Assembly (NCBI RefSeq): GCF_015477835.1
Contig: NZ_JADLQN010000001.1
Coordinates: forward strand, 434,001-498,000
DNA: 64,000 bases
Direction: 5' to 3'
Source: Nocardia higoensis
GTDB taxonomy: Bacteria > Actinomycetota > Actinomycetes > Mycobacteriales > Mycobacteriaceae
Positions 25,117 to 34,356 of the stretch are shown here, piece by piece. The number at the start of each line of letters is the position of its first letter. The stretch's first letter is position 1. Below the pieces are notes generated by a model. The model saw only the letters and a program-made list of their open reading frames with translations, was not told the DNA's origin and ran no database searches. Made by a program: the position numbers and the translations under genes.

Positions 25117-26694
25117 CTATCCGGACACGGTGGGCGGTTTCGGTCCGTGGCCGTGCGGGCGCCGCTTGCGCAGGGCCACCGGTTTGCGCAGCACCACCGG
25201 CTTGCGCCGGATCACCGGCTTGCGCAGCGACCCGAACCGGCTGAGGATGCGCGGCCTGCGCAGCGTGCGGTCGAACCATTCACCGAGGGTGACGCCCGCG
25301 GCCAGCGCGCAACCGACGCCGAACGCGGCGAACAGGTGGTCGAACCCCAGCGCCAGTTCGTCGTTGAGCAGCGCCGACAACCCGCGATAGACCTTCAGGC
25401 CGGGCAGCAGCGGGGTGATGCCGGCGACCGCGACCACCAAGGGCGGGGTCATCGCGCGGCGTGCCATCAGACCGCCGGCCAGGCCGACCAGCGTCGCGGC
25501 GACGCCGGAGGAGATGATCGGGCCGAAGCCCAGATATTGCACGAAGAGATAACTGATGGTGCCCGCCGCGCCGCCGAGGGCGGCAGCCGTCAAGGCGCGG
25601 CGCTCGGCGTAGCAGGCCAGTGCGAAGGCCGCCGATGCCGCCGCGCCGGCGATGATCTTCACCGGGAGATCGGTGATATCGCGGCCGGAGACCAGATCGA
25701 TGGAGGGCACCGTCGCGCCGACCGTGACGCCCAGCCGCAGCGCCAGCGCGATACCGGCGATGATGCCGCCGGTCATCATCACCAGCTCGAGCATCCGGGC
25801 CGCCGCCGTGATCGGCGCCCCGGTGATGGCGTCCTGCACCGAGCCGACCAGGGCGAGACCGCTGAGCAGCACGGTGATGCCCGCGGCGACGATGAGGGTC
25901 GCGTCGACGCCGAGGCCGAGCGGCTCGGCGAAGGTGGCAAGTACGACGGCCGGGGTGGCGGCGATGAATCCGCCCACCACGTGCTGGAAGAAGAACGGCA
26001 GGCCGTACTGGTTGAGTGTGCGGTTGGTCCGGTCGATCGCGCCGGTGGTGACGAAGCTGATCGCCGTCACCAGCAGGTCGGCGCCGAGCAGGGCGGCGAT
26101 CGCGGCGGCCATCAGCGACCAGCCCAGCGTCGCCACCCACCGCGGATAGGGGTGCGGCGCGGCGACGATGGCGTCGAGTTCGGCGCGCGCGTCGGCGGGG
26201 GACAGGACGTGGTCGCGGATGCGGCGGGTGAGCCGGTCGGCGGCGGCCAGCCGGGTGAAATCGTGGGAGCGGTACCGCACGATGCGCATGGTGCCCGCCG
26301 GGGGCAGCCGCGGGCCGCGATGGACCCAGACACGGATGGAGTCGTAGGTGACATCGACATCGCAGCGGGCCAGACCGTAGGTGGCGGCGACGAACCGGAC
26401 CTGGGTCGCGGTGTCGATCACGCCGGTGCCGGACGCCAGCACCACCTCGCCGACCCGGACCGCGAGGTCGAGTACCTCGGCCACCGCCGCTTCGTCGGTG
26501 AGATCGATCGGTTGCAGCGGTGCGGGAGGAGCCAGGATGGCGTCGGCGGTGGCCGGCCGGTCGGCGACCAGCACGCCGACCGCCTGTTCCAGCAGTTTCG
26601 GCGCCCTGCGCAATCTGCGGTGACCACCCCATGCGGTACGCGGCTCGTGGCGGACGAGGTGGTCGACTCCTCTCGAATACGCGTCGGAATCCAT
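25117..26694 (-). CDS. ThrE-like threonine/serine exporter
   Basis: A 525-residue membrane protein from ATG 26694. The N-terminal soluble part up to residue about 175 contains VLDLAVRVGEVVLASGTGV and ATYGLARCDVDVTYDSIRVW (DUF1212), followed by about ten membrane helices, including the DUF3815-type block GTISYLFVQYLGFGPIISSG and PLLPGLKVYRGLSALLNDEL. This order is that of Corynebacterium ThrE, which exports Thr and Ser by proton motive force. The cytoplasmic C-terminal tail is unusual: basic repeats of LRKPV/RRKPVV type. The TetR gene starts upstream and may regulate it. Confidence 0.9.
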   Translation of the reverse strand: MDSDAYSRGVDHLVRHEPRTAWGGHRRLRRAPKLLEQAVGVLVADRPATADAILAPPAPLQPIDLTDEAAVAEVLDLAVRVGEVVLASGTGVIDTATQVRFVAATYGLARCDVDVTYDSIRVWVHRGPRLPPAGTMRIVRYRSHDFTRLAAADRLTRRIRDHVLSPADARAELDAIVAAPHPYPRWVATLGWSLMAAAIAALLGADLLVTAISFVTTGAIDRTNRTLNQYGLPFFFQHVVGGFIAATPAVVLATFAEPLGLGVDATLIVAAGITVLLSGLALVGSVQDAITGAPITAAARMLELVMMTGGIIAGIALALRLGVTVGATVPSIDLVSGRDITDLPVKIIAGAAASAAFALACYAERRALTAAALGGAAGTISYLFVQYLGFGPIISSGVAATLVGLAGGLMARRAMTPPLVVAVAGITPLLPGLKVYRGLSALLNDELALGFDHLFAAFGVGCALAAGVTLGEWFDRTLRRPRILSRFGSLRKPVIRRKPVVLRKPVALRKRRPHGHGPKPPTVSG

Positions 26695-26731
26695 GCCCGC
26701 GAAGGTAGTCGCCGCGTACGCGCCGGTCTCG

Positions 26732-27280
26732 CTACGAGGTTCGGGCGGCATACCTGTCCTCGAACTCGCGCAGCAGCCTGCGCAACGTCCATTCCAGCGT
26801 GGCGGTGTCACGATCGGCATCCAGATCCTGGTATCCGGCCAGCAGATACATCGCCCAGCGGGCGTGCTCGGCCGCCTCCTTCTCGTCGTCGAAGACCGCG
26901 CGCGCGGCGCGCAGCACCACCTCGGTGCGTCGGTTGTCCACCTGGTCCTGGACGGCGCGCACCTCGGGGTCGACTCTGCTCCACACCCGGATCGCCGCCT
27001 CGGCGCGATGCGGTAGCGCCAGCGTGAACTGCAGCAGGGTCTCCAGTTGCTCGAGTGGGTCGTCGAGATCTCGGGTCAGACCGACCAGCCGGGTGGTGCG
27101 TTCGGCCAGCCAGTGGTCGAGCAACTGGCTGGTGAAGTCATGCCAGTTGTCGAAGTAGTGATAGAACGACCCGGTGGTCACATTCAGCCGTCTGCACAGC
27201 GGCGCCTGCTTCAGCGCGCTGTAACCCTGCCCGGACAGCATGTCGAACGCGGCGTCGAAGTAGTCCTGCTTGGTGGCCAT
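26732..27280 (-). CDS. TetR family transcriptional regulator
   Basis: A 182-residue regulator from ATG 27280. The helix-turn-helix (APLCRRLNVTTGSFYHYFDNW) is the TetR recognition motif. The rest is a helical ligand-binding domain with RAEAAIRVWSRVDPEVRAVQD, a pattern common in this subclass. It is 37 nt upstream of the ThrE-like gene in the same direction and divergent from the acyl-CoA oxidase-like gene at 27397, so either neighbour could be its target. Confidence 0.9.
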   Translation of the reverse strand: MATKQDYFDAAFDMLSGQGYSALKQAPLCRRLNVTTGSFYHYFDNWHDFTSQLLDHWLAERTTRLVGLTRDLDDPLEQLETLLQFTLALPHRAEAAIRVWSRVDPEVRAVQDQVDNRRTEVVLRAARAVFDDEKEAAEHARWAMYLLAGYQDLDADRDTATLEWTLRRLLREFEDRYAARTS

Positions 27281-27396
27281 CGGTCTCCGTCGGTGGATCG
27301 GGGGTGGTGGCTGACCATTGTCCTCCGGTGGCGTGGCACACACCGGGGCCGCTCCGCATCACGTTTGATCACCGGTTTCGCGGTTATGGTCCAGAC

Positions 27397-29325
27397 ATGG
27401 GAACTGGTAGCTCGACGGCTGGACATCTTCGCGCGGCGCTCGACGGATCGTGGCGAGACATACGGGAACAGGCGCGCAAGGAACTCGCCGACGAACGGTT
27501 CCACGGCGATCCGACGCTGGACTACAAGGCTGCCCGGGCGCGGGTGCTCGACCAAATGCGTGAGCTGGCGGCAATGGACTATGCCAAGCGCGGGTTCGGT
27601 CTGGCGGCGGGCGGGCTGGCCGACCCGGGTGGCGCGGTCACCGCGCTCGAGATGGTCGCCTATGCCGACCTGTCGTTGTGGGTCAAGTGCGGCGTGCAGT
27701 GGGGCCTGTTCGGCGGCGCGGTCGAGAATCTCGGTACCGAACGGCACGACGAGTACCTGAAGAAGCTGATCTCGCTCGATCTGGTGGGCTGTTTCGCGAT
27801 GACCGAGTCGGGCCACGGCAGCGACGTGGCCAGTCTGGAGACCACCGCCACCTACGACCCTGCCACCGAGGAATTCGTGATCCACTCGCCGACGCCGTCG
27901 GCGCGCAAGGACTACATCGGCGGAGCGGCCGAGCACGCCCGGATGGCGGCGGTGTTCGCGCAGCTGATCACCGGGGGCGAGAGCAAGGGCGTGCACTGCT
28001 TCCTGGTGCCGATCCGCGACGAGCGCGGCATGGACCTGCCCGGCGTCACCACCAGCGACGACGGTCTCAAGGGTGGTCTGCTCGGCGTCGACAACGGCCG
28101 CATCGTCTTCGATCACGTGCGGGTGCCGCGCGAGGCCCTGCTCAACCGCTACGCCGATGTCGCACCGGACGGCACGTACGAATCGCCCATCGAGAACCCG
28201 AGCAGACGCTTCTTCACCACGCTGGGCACGCTGGTGCGCGGTCGCATCAGTGTCGGCGGCGCGGCTGCGGCGGGCGCGCGGGTGGCGTTGAGCATCGCGG
28301 TGCGCTACGCCTTGCAGCGCCGTCAGTTCTCCGACCCGGACACCGGGCGCGAGATCGTGCTGATGGACTACCGGATGCATCAGCGCAGACTGTTGCCGCT
28401 GGTCGCCAAGTCCTACGCCTATGCCTTCGCCCAGAACGATCTGGTACGGCGCATGCACCTCGTGCAGAGCGGCCAGGATCTCGATCCCGGAGCGCAGCGC
28501 GCGCTGGAGAAGCGGGCCGCGGGCTTGAAAGTCGCCCAGACCAGGCATGCCACCCGCGCGATCCAGGAATGCCGGGAAGCGTGCGGCGGCGCGGGCTACC
28601 TCACCGAGAACCGGCTGGTGACCCTGAAGGCCGACACCGACGTGTTCACCACGTTCGAGGGTGACAATGTCGTGCTGACCCAACTGGTCGCCAAAGAACT
28701 GCTCACCGACTACTCCGACGAGGTGCGCGACCTCGACGCGATGGGTTGGGTGCGGTTCGCGGCCACCATGGCCGGTGACGTGGTCCGCAAGCGTTCCGGG
28801 GTGCGCCAGCTGATCCAGACCCTGCGCGATCGCGGCGGCGAAACGGTGGACGAGGCCGATCTCTCCCGCCGCGACGTGCAACTGGCGCTGTTCGCCGACC
28901 GCGAGGACTACCTGGTGCGGACCGCCGCGCACCGGCTGCGCGCCCGGGCCGAGGACACCGGTCCGTTCGAGGCGTTCAACAATGCCCAGGACCACATCCT
29001 GGCGGCCGGGACCGCGCACATCGACAGGCTGGTGTTGGAGGCGTTCATCGAGGGCATCGCCGACATCGAGGATCCCGAGGCGAGGAAACTGGCCGAGGAC
29101 ATGTGTGATCTCTTCGTGTACACGCTGCTCGAGGAGAACTCCGCCTGGTTCGTCATGCACCGGTTCATGTCGGTGGAGCGGGCCAAGGCGGTGCGGCGCG
29201 GGGTCAACGAACTCGTCGATCGGCTGCGCCCGCACGCGCTGACCCTCGTCGAGGGTCTCGGCGTGCCCGAGGAGATGCTGGGCGCCGCGCTGCTGCACGA
29301 TGCCAATGTGTATCAGCGCTGCTGA
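27397..29325 (+). CDS. Acyl-CoA oxidase / dehydrogenase
   Basis: A 642-residue flavoenzyme built like acyl-CoA oxidases, 240 residues longer than simple dehydrogenases. Seen motifs: CFAMTESGHGSDVASLETTAT (flavin/substrate loop), KDYIGGAAEHA, the loop VRYALQRRQFSDPDTG, and near residue 425 TDVFTTFEGDNVVLTQLVAK with the catalytic Glu. The C-terminal half carries the extra oxidase helical domain. It oxidises an acyl-CoA to the enoyl-CoA; whether electrons go to oxygen or to a flavoprotein cannot be read. Its 3-prime end overlaps the convergent PAP2 gene by 13 bases. Start ATG 27397. Confidence 0.9.
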   Translation: MGTGSSTAGHLRAALDGSWRDIREQARKELADERFHGDPTLDYKAARARVLDQMRELAAMDYAKRGFGLAAGGLADPGGAVTALEMVAYADLSLWVKCGVQWGLFGGAVENLGTERHDEYLKKLISLDLVGCFAMTESGHGSDVASLETTATYDPATEEFVIHSPTPSARKDYIGGAAEHARMAAVFAQLITGGESKGVHCFLVPIRDERGMDLPGVTTSDDGLKGGLLGVDNGRIVFDHVRVPREALLNRYADVAPDGTYESPIENPSRRFFTTLGTLVRGRISVGGAAAAGARVALSIAVRYALQRRQFSDPDTGREIVLMDYRMHQRRLLPLVAKSYAYAFAQNDLVRRMHLVQSGQDLDPGAQRALEKRAAGLKVAQTRHATRAIQECREACGGAGYLTENRLVTLKADTDVFTTFEGDNVVLTQLVAKELLTDYSDEVRDLDAMGWVRFAATMAGDVVRKRSGVRQLIQTLRDRGGETVDEADLSRRDVQLALFADREDYLVRTAAHRLRARAEDTGPFEAFNNAQDHILAAGTAHIDRLVLEAFIEGIADIEDPEARKLAEDMCDLFVYTLLEENSAWFVMHRFMSVERAKAVRRGVNELVDRLRPHALTLVEGLGVPEEMLGAALLHDANVYQRC

Positions 29326-29978
29326 GGCTCGCCGTCCGGGCGCTGCCGGTGAGCGTCCCGGGCTGCGTCCGGTTCGCCGGTTCCGTGTCGACCGGCGACG
29401 AGTTCCACCGCGGTACAGCAGATGATCGCGATGCTCAGCCCGGCCGCCGCACCGCCGATGACATCGGTCAGATGGTGATACCCCATGCCGACCTGTCCGG
29501 CCGCCACCGCGACCACCGCGAGGCCGGTCAGGACGGCGACCACCGACCCGGCCCGTCGCGAATCGCTGAGCAGCACGAAGGTGCAGGCCACGGCGACCAT
29601 GTGGACGGTGTGCCCGCTCGGATAGGCGAGATAGTCGTGCAGCGGACGGTCGAACAGCGGCTTGAGGACCGCGGTATTCACGATCAGCGCCACCTCGGGC
29701 ACCACCAGCATGGTGGCGGCCACCCGCCGACGACGCCGCCACGCGAACCACGCGACGGCGAGCAGTAGCGCCGCGACCACCACGGGCGCGTCACTGGGCG
29801 CGACGAGCCAGCGGTCCGGCGCCGAGGGCGGCCCGGCGGCCACCACATCGGCGAACGCGCTGTCCAGCGGGGTCGGGCCGCCACCGGGCGGGAACGTCAG
29901 TGGCAGCGCGAAGGTGGTGAGCGCGGCTGCTGTGGCGGTGACCGCGCGGATACCCATCCCCGCGTGTTGTCGGAGCAT
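29313..29978 (-). CDS. PAP2 family phosphatase
   Basis: A 221-residue membrane protein from ATG 29978 with about six hydrophobic segments. The three PAP2 signatures are present: LKPLFDRP (motif 1, KxxxxxxRP), YPSGHTVHM (motif 2, PSGH) and GMGYHHLTDVIGGAAAG (motif 3, xxxxxHxxxD with the His and Asp). It would dephosphorylate a lipid phosphate, such as undecaprenyl diphosphate or phosphatidic acid, at the outer face of the membrane. The C-terminal 25 residues are hydrophilic and His/Arg-rich. Overlaps the oxidase gene end by 13 bases. Confidence 0.9.
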   Translation of the reverse strand: MLRQHAGMGIRAVTATAAALTTFALPLTFPPGGGPTPLDSAFADVVAAGPPSAPDRWLVAPSDAPVVVAALLLAVAWFAWRRRRRVAATMLVVPEVALIVNTAVLKPLFDRPLHDYLAYPSGHTVHMVAVACTFVLLSDSRRAGSVVAVLTGLAVVAVAAGQVGMGYHHLTDVIGGAAAGLSIAIICCTAVELVAGRHGTGEPDAARDAHRQRPDGEPQQR

Positions 29979-30000
29979 CCGACGACGATACGAGCCGAGG

Positions 30001-30888
30001 TCAATCCACGATGTAGGTGCCGAGCAGGGCCAGCACGAACCACGCCGCCCAAACCACCACGATGACCATGGCGATGGCCAGGGTGGTGCGCATCCAGGCG
30101 CGGCCCATGTCGATGTCGCCGGACTCACCGGGATAGAGCTTCCACGGGCTGAACCAGGGCGCGCGCACCAGCCGCGGACGGGCGTCGCGCTCGAGCTGGG
30201 CCAATTCCTCGGCGTAGGCCTCGGCCTGGGCCTGGTTCGGGCCGCCGTGCCAGAGCCCGATGTCGATCGGGCCGATGAAGCCTTCGTTGAGCAGTTCCTG
30301 CGGGGCGGGCAGGTAGGGCAGCAGGCCCAGGCCGCGGAAGGCGACCGCCACGTCGTTGGCGGTCCACAGATGCTTCTCGCTCTGCGCGAGCGTGTCGAAG
30401 TAGTGGCGCAACCGTGCCGGGTCGCTGCCGAGGATGGCGTCGAAACTCGGATCGCGCCACGCCTGGTGGATCTCGACGGTGGTACCGCGCGGCGGAATGA
30501 TCAACGACACGCCGTGCACGGCGCGCTGTCCGAGGCCGCGCGCCGACAGCCAGTCCTGCAGCGCGTGGGTGTGCTCACGAGAGCGTTCCAACGGCGTTCG
30601 CTTGTCGCGGCCGAACACGACCGGGGACCCGCCGAGTGTCCACGAGCCGTTGAGCGGGATGTCGAGCACGCCGTCCTCGTCGATGTCGGGCACATCGGCC
30701 TCGATCACCACGCAACTGGTCGGGGTCCACACCACCGCGTCGAACTGGTGCAGCCGATCGCGGTGAAACAGGCTGCAATTGATCGTCGCGACACCGTGCG
30801 GACTGCCCGGGTCCTTCCAGGTGCGCAGCCAGTCGATCAGCGCCCGCTCGGCATCGGTGCCCGCCGGATTCTGTACTCGCACAAGCAT
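30001..30888 (-). CDS. NERD-domain membrane-anchored protein
   Basis: A 295-residue protein. The N-terminal 150 residues look like a NERD (nuclease-related) domain: AGTDAERALIDWLRTW, then ATINCSLFHRDRLHQFDAVVW and SCVVIEADVPDIDEDGVLDI, which hold the ExxxD-type acidic pair of the nuclease fold. NGSWTLGGSPVVFG follows as in NERD proteins. Near the C-terminus one membrane helix, LAIAMVIVVVWAAWFVLALL, anchors it. Role unknown, with DNA cleavage possible but not shown. It lies 23 nt upstream of the PAP2 gene. Confidence 0.8.
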   Translation of the reverse strand: MLVRVQNPAGTDAERALIDWLRTWKDPGSPHGVATINCSLFHRDRLHQFDAVVWTPTSCVVIEADVPDIDEDGVLDIPLNGSWTLGGSPVVFGRDKRTPLERSREHTHALQDWLSARGLGQRAVHGVSLIIPPRGTTVEIHQAWRDPSFDAILGSDPARLRHYFDTLAQSEKHLWTANDVAVAFRGLGLLPYLPAPQELLNEGFIGPIDIGLWHGGPNQAQAEAYAEELAQLERDARPRLVRAPWFSPWKLYPGESGDIDMGRAWMRTTLAIAMVIVVVWAAWFVLALLGTYIVD

Positions 30889-30989
30889 TCGCGACCGCCC
30901 TTCACGTCGTCACCCCACCAGGGGACAGGATACGGGCGATCGGCGCGCCGCGGCGCCGCGCGCGCCGGGGCCGTGGGTATCGGCTCGGA

Positions 30990-32381
30990 TCAGTCCGGAA
31001 GTTCGGCTCGTATCCGGCCCGCCGTGACCGCCCGCGCCAACTCCGCGTGATCGGCCTCGGTCTGATCGGCATAGCGCACCGCGAAGGCGGTCATCGACTC
31101 CTCGAATCGCTCGTCGCCGTCGAGATAGCCCGACAGCAGACGCGGATCGACCGACCTGGCGTGCGCCCTGGCCAGCAGCGCGCCCGCGAGCCTGCCGTAG
31201 TCGTCGAGATCGTCGGCGCCGAGCCCGGCCGGATCGATGCTGCCCTTGAGATTGCGGAACTGACGCACGATGAACGGCAGTTCGCGGCCGTTCAGACGCA
31301 GTGTGCTCCAGCCGAGCAGGATATCGGTCTCGGCCTGAACCAGTCTGGCGCCCTGCACGATTCGTTCGCCTTCGTGGGCCACCGGCGGTGCGGTCAGGTA
31401 CGGCGCGAGCGAGGAGGGGATCGACTGCTTGAGCTGGAGCACCAGCACTTCGCCGTCGTTGCCGTGCAGCAGGGCGACATAGCTGTGCAGGCCGACGCTG
31501 CCGGTGCCGACGATGCGGAAAGCCACATCCGATACCGCGAATCGGGCGAGCAGATTGCGTCGCGACTCCCGAAGGGTGCTCGCGTAGCGCTCGAGCCCGC
31601 CGGTCACTTCGTCGGCGACCTCGTCGGTGACCGGGGTGAGTACCGGCGGATCGCTGACGAAGCGATGTCTGCGCACGCCGGTCTCGTGGTCGTCGATGTG
31701 CTCGGCCCACTTGGCGGCGACCTTGGCGCTGGTGTTCTTGCGCGCCTTCTTGGCCGCCTTCTCGAAGTCGTCGATGAGGTCGCCTGCCTCGGCGTGCTCG
31801 AGGATCGACTTGTCGGGCAGCGCGCTCCACGACTGCATGAACGGCTGTTCGGCCAGTGTGTCGATGGTGAGCCGGTAGGTGCGCGCGGCGTCGCGGGCCG
31901 CCCGTGCGCAGTCCTGCTCGCCGACTCCGGACTCCCGGCCCGCCAGCACCAGACTGGCGGCCAGGCGCTCGAGATCCCACTCCCACGGCCCGGCGATGGT
32001 CTCGTCGAAATCGTTGATGTCCATGACGATCTCACCGCGCGAGGTGCCGTACAGGCCGAAATTCGCGGCGTGCGCGTCACCGCACAGCTGCGCGTGTACG
32101 CCGCTGACCGGGCCGTCGGCGAGGTCGGCGGCCATCAGCCCTGCCGTGCCGCGATAGAAGGTGAACGGCCCGCTCGCCATCCTGCCCACCCGCAGCGGCA
32201 CCAGATGCGCGAGCCGGTCGGCGTGCGCGGCGGTGAGGAACTCGAGCACGCCGGGACGGCGCTCGCCGCGGGCCTGCCGGTCGCGTGCGGTCACCGGCAC
32301 CCGCTCGCGCAGCGCGCGGCCGCGGGCCCGCACTTGTTCGGCGGGCACGTAGGAGCGGAGATTCACACGATCATCGAGCAC
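30990..32381 (-). CDS. DUF2252 domain protein
   Basis: A 463-residue protein read from GTG 32381. It matches the DUF2252 family through MASGPFTFYRGTAGLM, HAQLCGDAHAANFGLYGTS, VMDINDFDETIAGPWEWDLER and later KQSIPSSLAPYL. The GDAHAANFG and NDFDE motifs look like a kinase/phosphotransferase catalytic loop (DxHxxN and DFD), so an aminoglycoside-phosphotransferase-like fold is likely, but its substrate is unknown. The C-terminal part has QEADILLGW-like LVQAETDILLGW and ARAHARSVDPRLLSGYLDGD. Widely distributed in actinobacteria. Stands alone here. Confidence 0.9.
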   Translation of the reverse strand: MLDDRVNLRSYVPAEQVRARGRALRERVPVTARDRQARGERRPGVLEFLTAAHADRLAHLVPLRVGRMASGPFTFYRGTAGLMAADLADGPVSGVHAQLCGDAHAANFGLYGTSRGEIVMDINDFDETIAGPWEWDLERLAASLVLAGRESGVGEQDCARAARDAARTYRLTIDTLAEQPFMQSWSALPDKSILEHAEAGDLIDDFEKAAKKARKNTSAKVAAKWAEHIDDHETGVRRHRFVSDPPVLTPVTDEVADEVTGGLERYASTLRESRRNLLARFAVSDVAFRIVGTGSVGLHSYVALLHGNDGEVLVLQLKQSIPSSLAPYLTAPPVAHEGERIVQGARLVQAETDILLGWSTLRLNGRELPFIVRQFRNLKGSIDPAGLGADDLDDYGRLAGALLARAHARSVDPRLLSGYLDGDERFEESMTAFAVRYADQTEADHAELARAVTAGRIRAELPD

Positions 32382-32492
32382 AAGCGATCACGGTAACCCC
32401 ACGACGGCCCGCCGCGCGCGTCGCGGCGGGGTGACCTGCCGCGGATCCGGACTTCGCCGCGGCGCCGGGCAGGTCACCGGGACCGGTTCGGA

Positions 32493-34190
32493 TCAGGGAG
32501 CCGTCGGGACCGGGGGATCGATCGGGGTGATCGGCAGCCGCAGCGCGCCGGGCGCGGCCTCGGGCACCGTGGGGTGCACCGGCCGGACCGGCTGGATGCG
32601 CCGGTACTGCTCGCCCAGTTCCGGCCGTGGATCGGTCTCGCCCTTGTTCGGCCAGAACGCCATCGCCCGCTCGGCCTGGGCGGTGATGGTCAGCGAGGGG
32701 TTCACACCCAGGTTCGCGGTCACCGCCGAGCCGTCGGCGATGTGCAGACCGGGATGCCCGAACACGCGCTGGTAGGGATCGACCACGCCGCTTTCGGGCC
32801 CCTCGCCGATCACGCAGCCGCCGATGTAGTGGGCGGTGGCGGGGATGTCGAACACATCCATGATCAGGCCGTGGGCGTCGCCGTCGACCTTGTCGGCGAA
32901 GCGCTCGGCGATCTCGTGGGCCAGCGGGATCCAGGTCGGGTTGGGTTCGCCGGTGCCCTGTTTCGTGCGCAGCGCACCGCGCTCGAGGAAGGAGGTCAGC
33001 GAGTTGTCCAGCGACTGCATCACCAGCAGGATCACCGAGCGTTCCGAGCCGCGATAGATCCAGCAACTGCGCAGGAAGTGGATCGGGTGCAGCAGTGTCG
33101 CCAGCAGGAACCGCAGGAACCGGAACGCGCCGCCGTCGATCATCGGGACCGCCATCGTCGCGAGCGCGTTCTGCCCGGCGCCGTAGTGGCAGACCTCGAC
33201 GTGGGTGTTCGGCTCGGGGTGGATCGAGGAGGTGATCGCCACGCCTTGGGCAAAGTCGTAGCGAGTGCGGCTGGCGACATTGAGGATCGCCTCGGAATTG
33301 CTGCGCGTCAGCTCGCCGAGCCGGGGCGAGAGGTCGGGCAGCACGCCCTCGTCGCGCATCTTGTGTAGCAACTTCTGTGTGCCGAGCGCCGCGCCGGCGA
33401 ACACGACCTGTCCGGCGGTGAAGGTCTTGGGCTCCTTGCGGATCCAGCGCCCGGAGCGCACCGTGTCGACCGCGTAACCGCCCCCGTCGAGCGGGCGCAC
33501 CGCCGTCGCGGTGGTCAGCGAATGCACCTGCGCGCCCGCCTGCTCGGCGAGGTAGAGGTAATTGGTGGGAGTGGTGTTCTTGGCGTTGTGCGGGCAGCCG
33601 GTCAGGCAGCGCGAACAGTGGATGCAGCCGTTGCGGCGCGGGCCCGCGCCGCCGAAGTAGGGATCGTCCACCTCCACGCCTTCGGCCTCGTCGTTGAAGA
33701 ACACACCGACCCTGGTCGCGTGGAAGGTGTCGCCGACGCCCATGTCCTCGGCGACCTGTCTGATGATGTCGTCGGCAGGGGTCGTGCGCGGATTGGTCAC
33801 CACGCCGAGCATGCGCTGGGCCTGGTCGTAGTACGGGGCCAGTTCGCTGCGCCAGTCGGTGATGTGGGCCCACTGCTTGTCGGTGTAGAAGGCGGGCAGC
33901 GGCTCATAGAGCGTGTTGCCGTAGATCAGCGATCCGCCGCCCACGCCCGCGCCGGAGAAGACCGCGCACTTGCCGAGGATGCTGATGGCCTGCGGGCCGG
34001 TCATCCCCAGTTTCGGCGCCCAGATGGACTTGCGCACGTTCCAATTGGTCGTGGGCAGGTCCTCCGCGGTCCAGCGCCGGCCCGCCTCGAGCACGCCGAC
34101 CCGATAGCCCTTCTCGGTCAGCCGCAACGCACTGACGCTGCCGCCGAACCCGGAGCCGATCACCACCACGTCGTAGTCGAACTCGGCCAT
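32493..34190 (-). CDS. choD: GMC oxidoreductase, ChoD-like cholesterol oxidase
   Basis: A 565-residue FAD enzyme from ATG 34190. It begins with the dinucleotide fold VVVIGSGFGGSVSALRLTEKG, has GAGVGGGSLIYGN for FAD, an unusual Cys-rich loop NGCIHCSRCLTGCPHNAKNT, and ends with the GMC C-terminal signature HIADGSAVTANLGVNPSLTI. This matches mycobacterial ChoD (Rv3409c, about 578 residues), annotated as cholesterol oxidase, though its steroid activity is debated. Other GMC steroid or alcohol oxidases of this shape are possible. The GuaB genes found next to choD in mycobacteria are absent here. The symbol is given on overall pattern only. Confidence 0.75.
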   Translation of the reverse strand: MAEFDYDVVVIGSGFGGSVSALRLTEKGYRVGVLEAGRRWTAEDLPTTNWNVRKSIWAPKLGMTGPQAISILGKCAVFSGAGVGGGSLIYGNTLYEPLPAFYTDKQWAHITDWRSELAPYYDQAQRMLGVVTNPRTTPADDIIRQVAEDMGVGDTFHATRVGVFFNDEAEGVEVDDPYFGGAGPRRNGCIHCSRCLTGCPHNAKNTTPTNYLYLAEQAGAQVHSLTTATAVRPLDGGGYAVDTVRSGRWIRKEPKTFTAGQVVFAGAALGTQKLLHKMRDEGVLPDLSPRLGELTRSNSEAILNVASRTRYDFAQGVAITSSIHPEPNTHVEVCHYGAGQNALATMAVPMIDGGAFRFLRFLLATLLHPIHFLRSCWIYRGSERSVILLVMQSLDNSLTSFLERGALRTKQGTGEPNPTWIPLAHEIAERFADKVDGDAHGLIMDVFDIPATAHYIGGCVIGEGPESGVVDPYQRVFGHPGLHIADGSAVTANLGVNPSLTITAQAERAMAFWPNKGETDPRPELGEQYRRIQPVRPVHPTVPEAAPGALRLPITPIDPPVPTAP

Positions 34191-34356
34191 TGTTTCCTCT
34201 CGATCACCAACGGTTCGATGAGATGCTTTCACAGTCATTCTTTCACCGTGGTCGTTGTGGCGAAAAGCAATGCCGAGGTTCGATGCCGAGCTCTGCGGTG
34301 GCCGCGACGGCGCGCCCGGATGGCGAGTCCGCACGCGCGTGCGGTATGCACAGCGG

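Noticed and set aside
27211..29751. 846-residue minus-strand open frame
   Set aside because: Covers the acyl-CoA oxidase gene on the opposite strand; no domain pattern.
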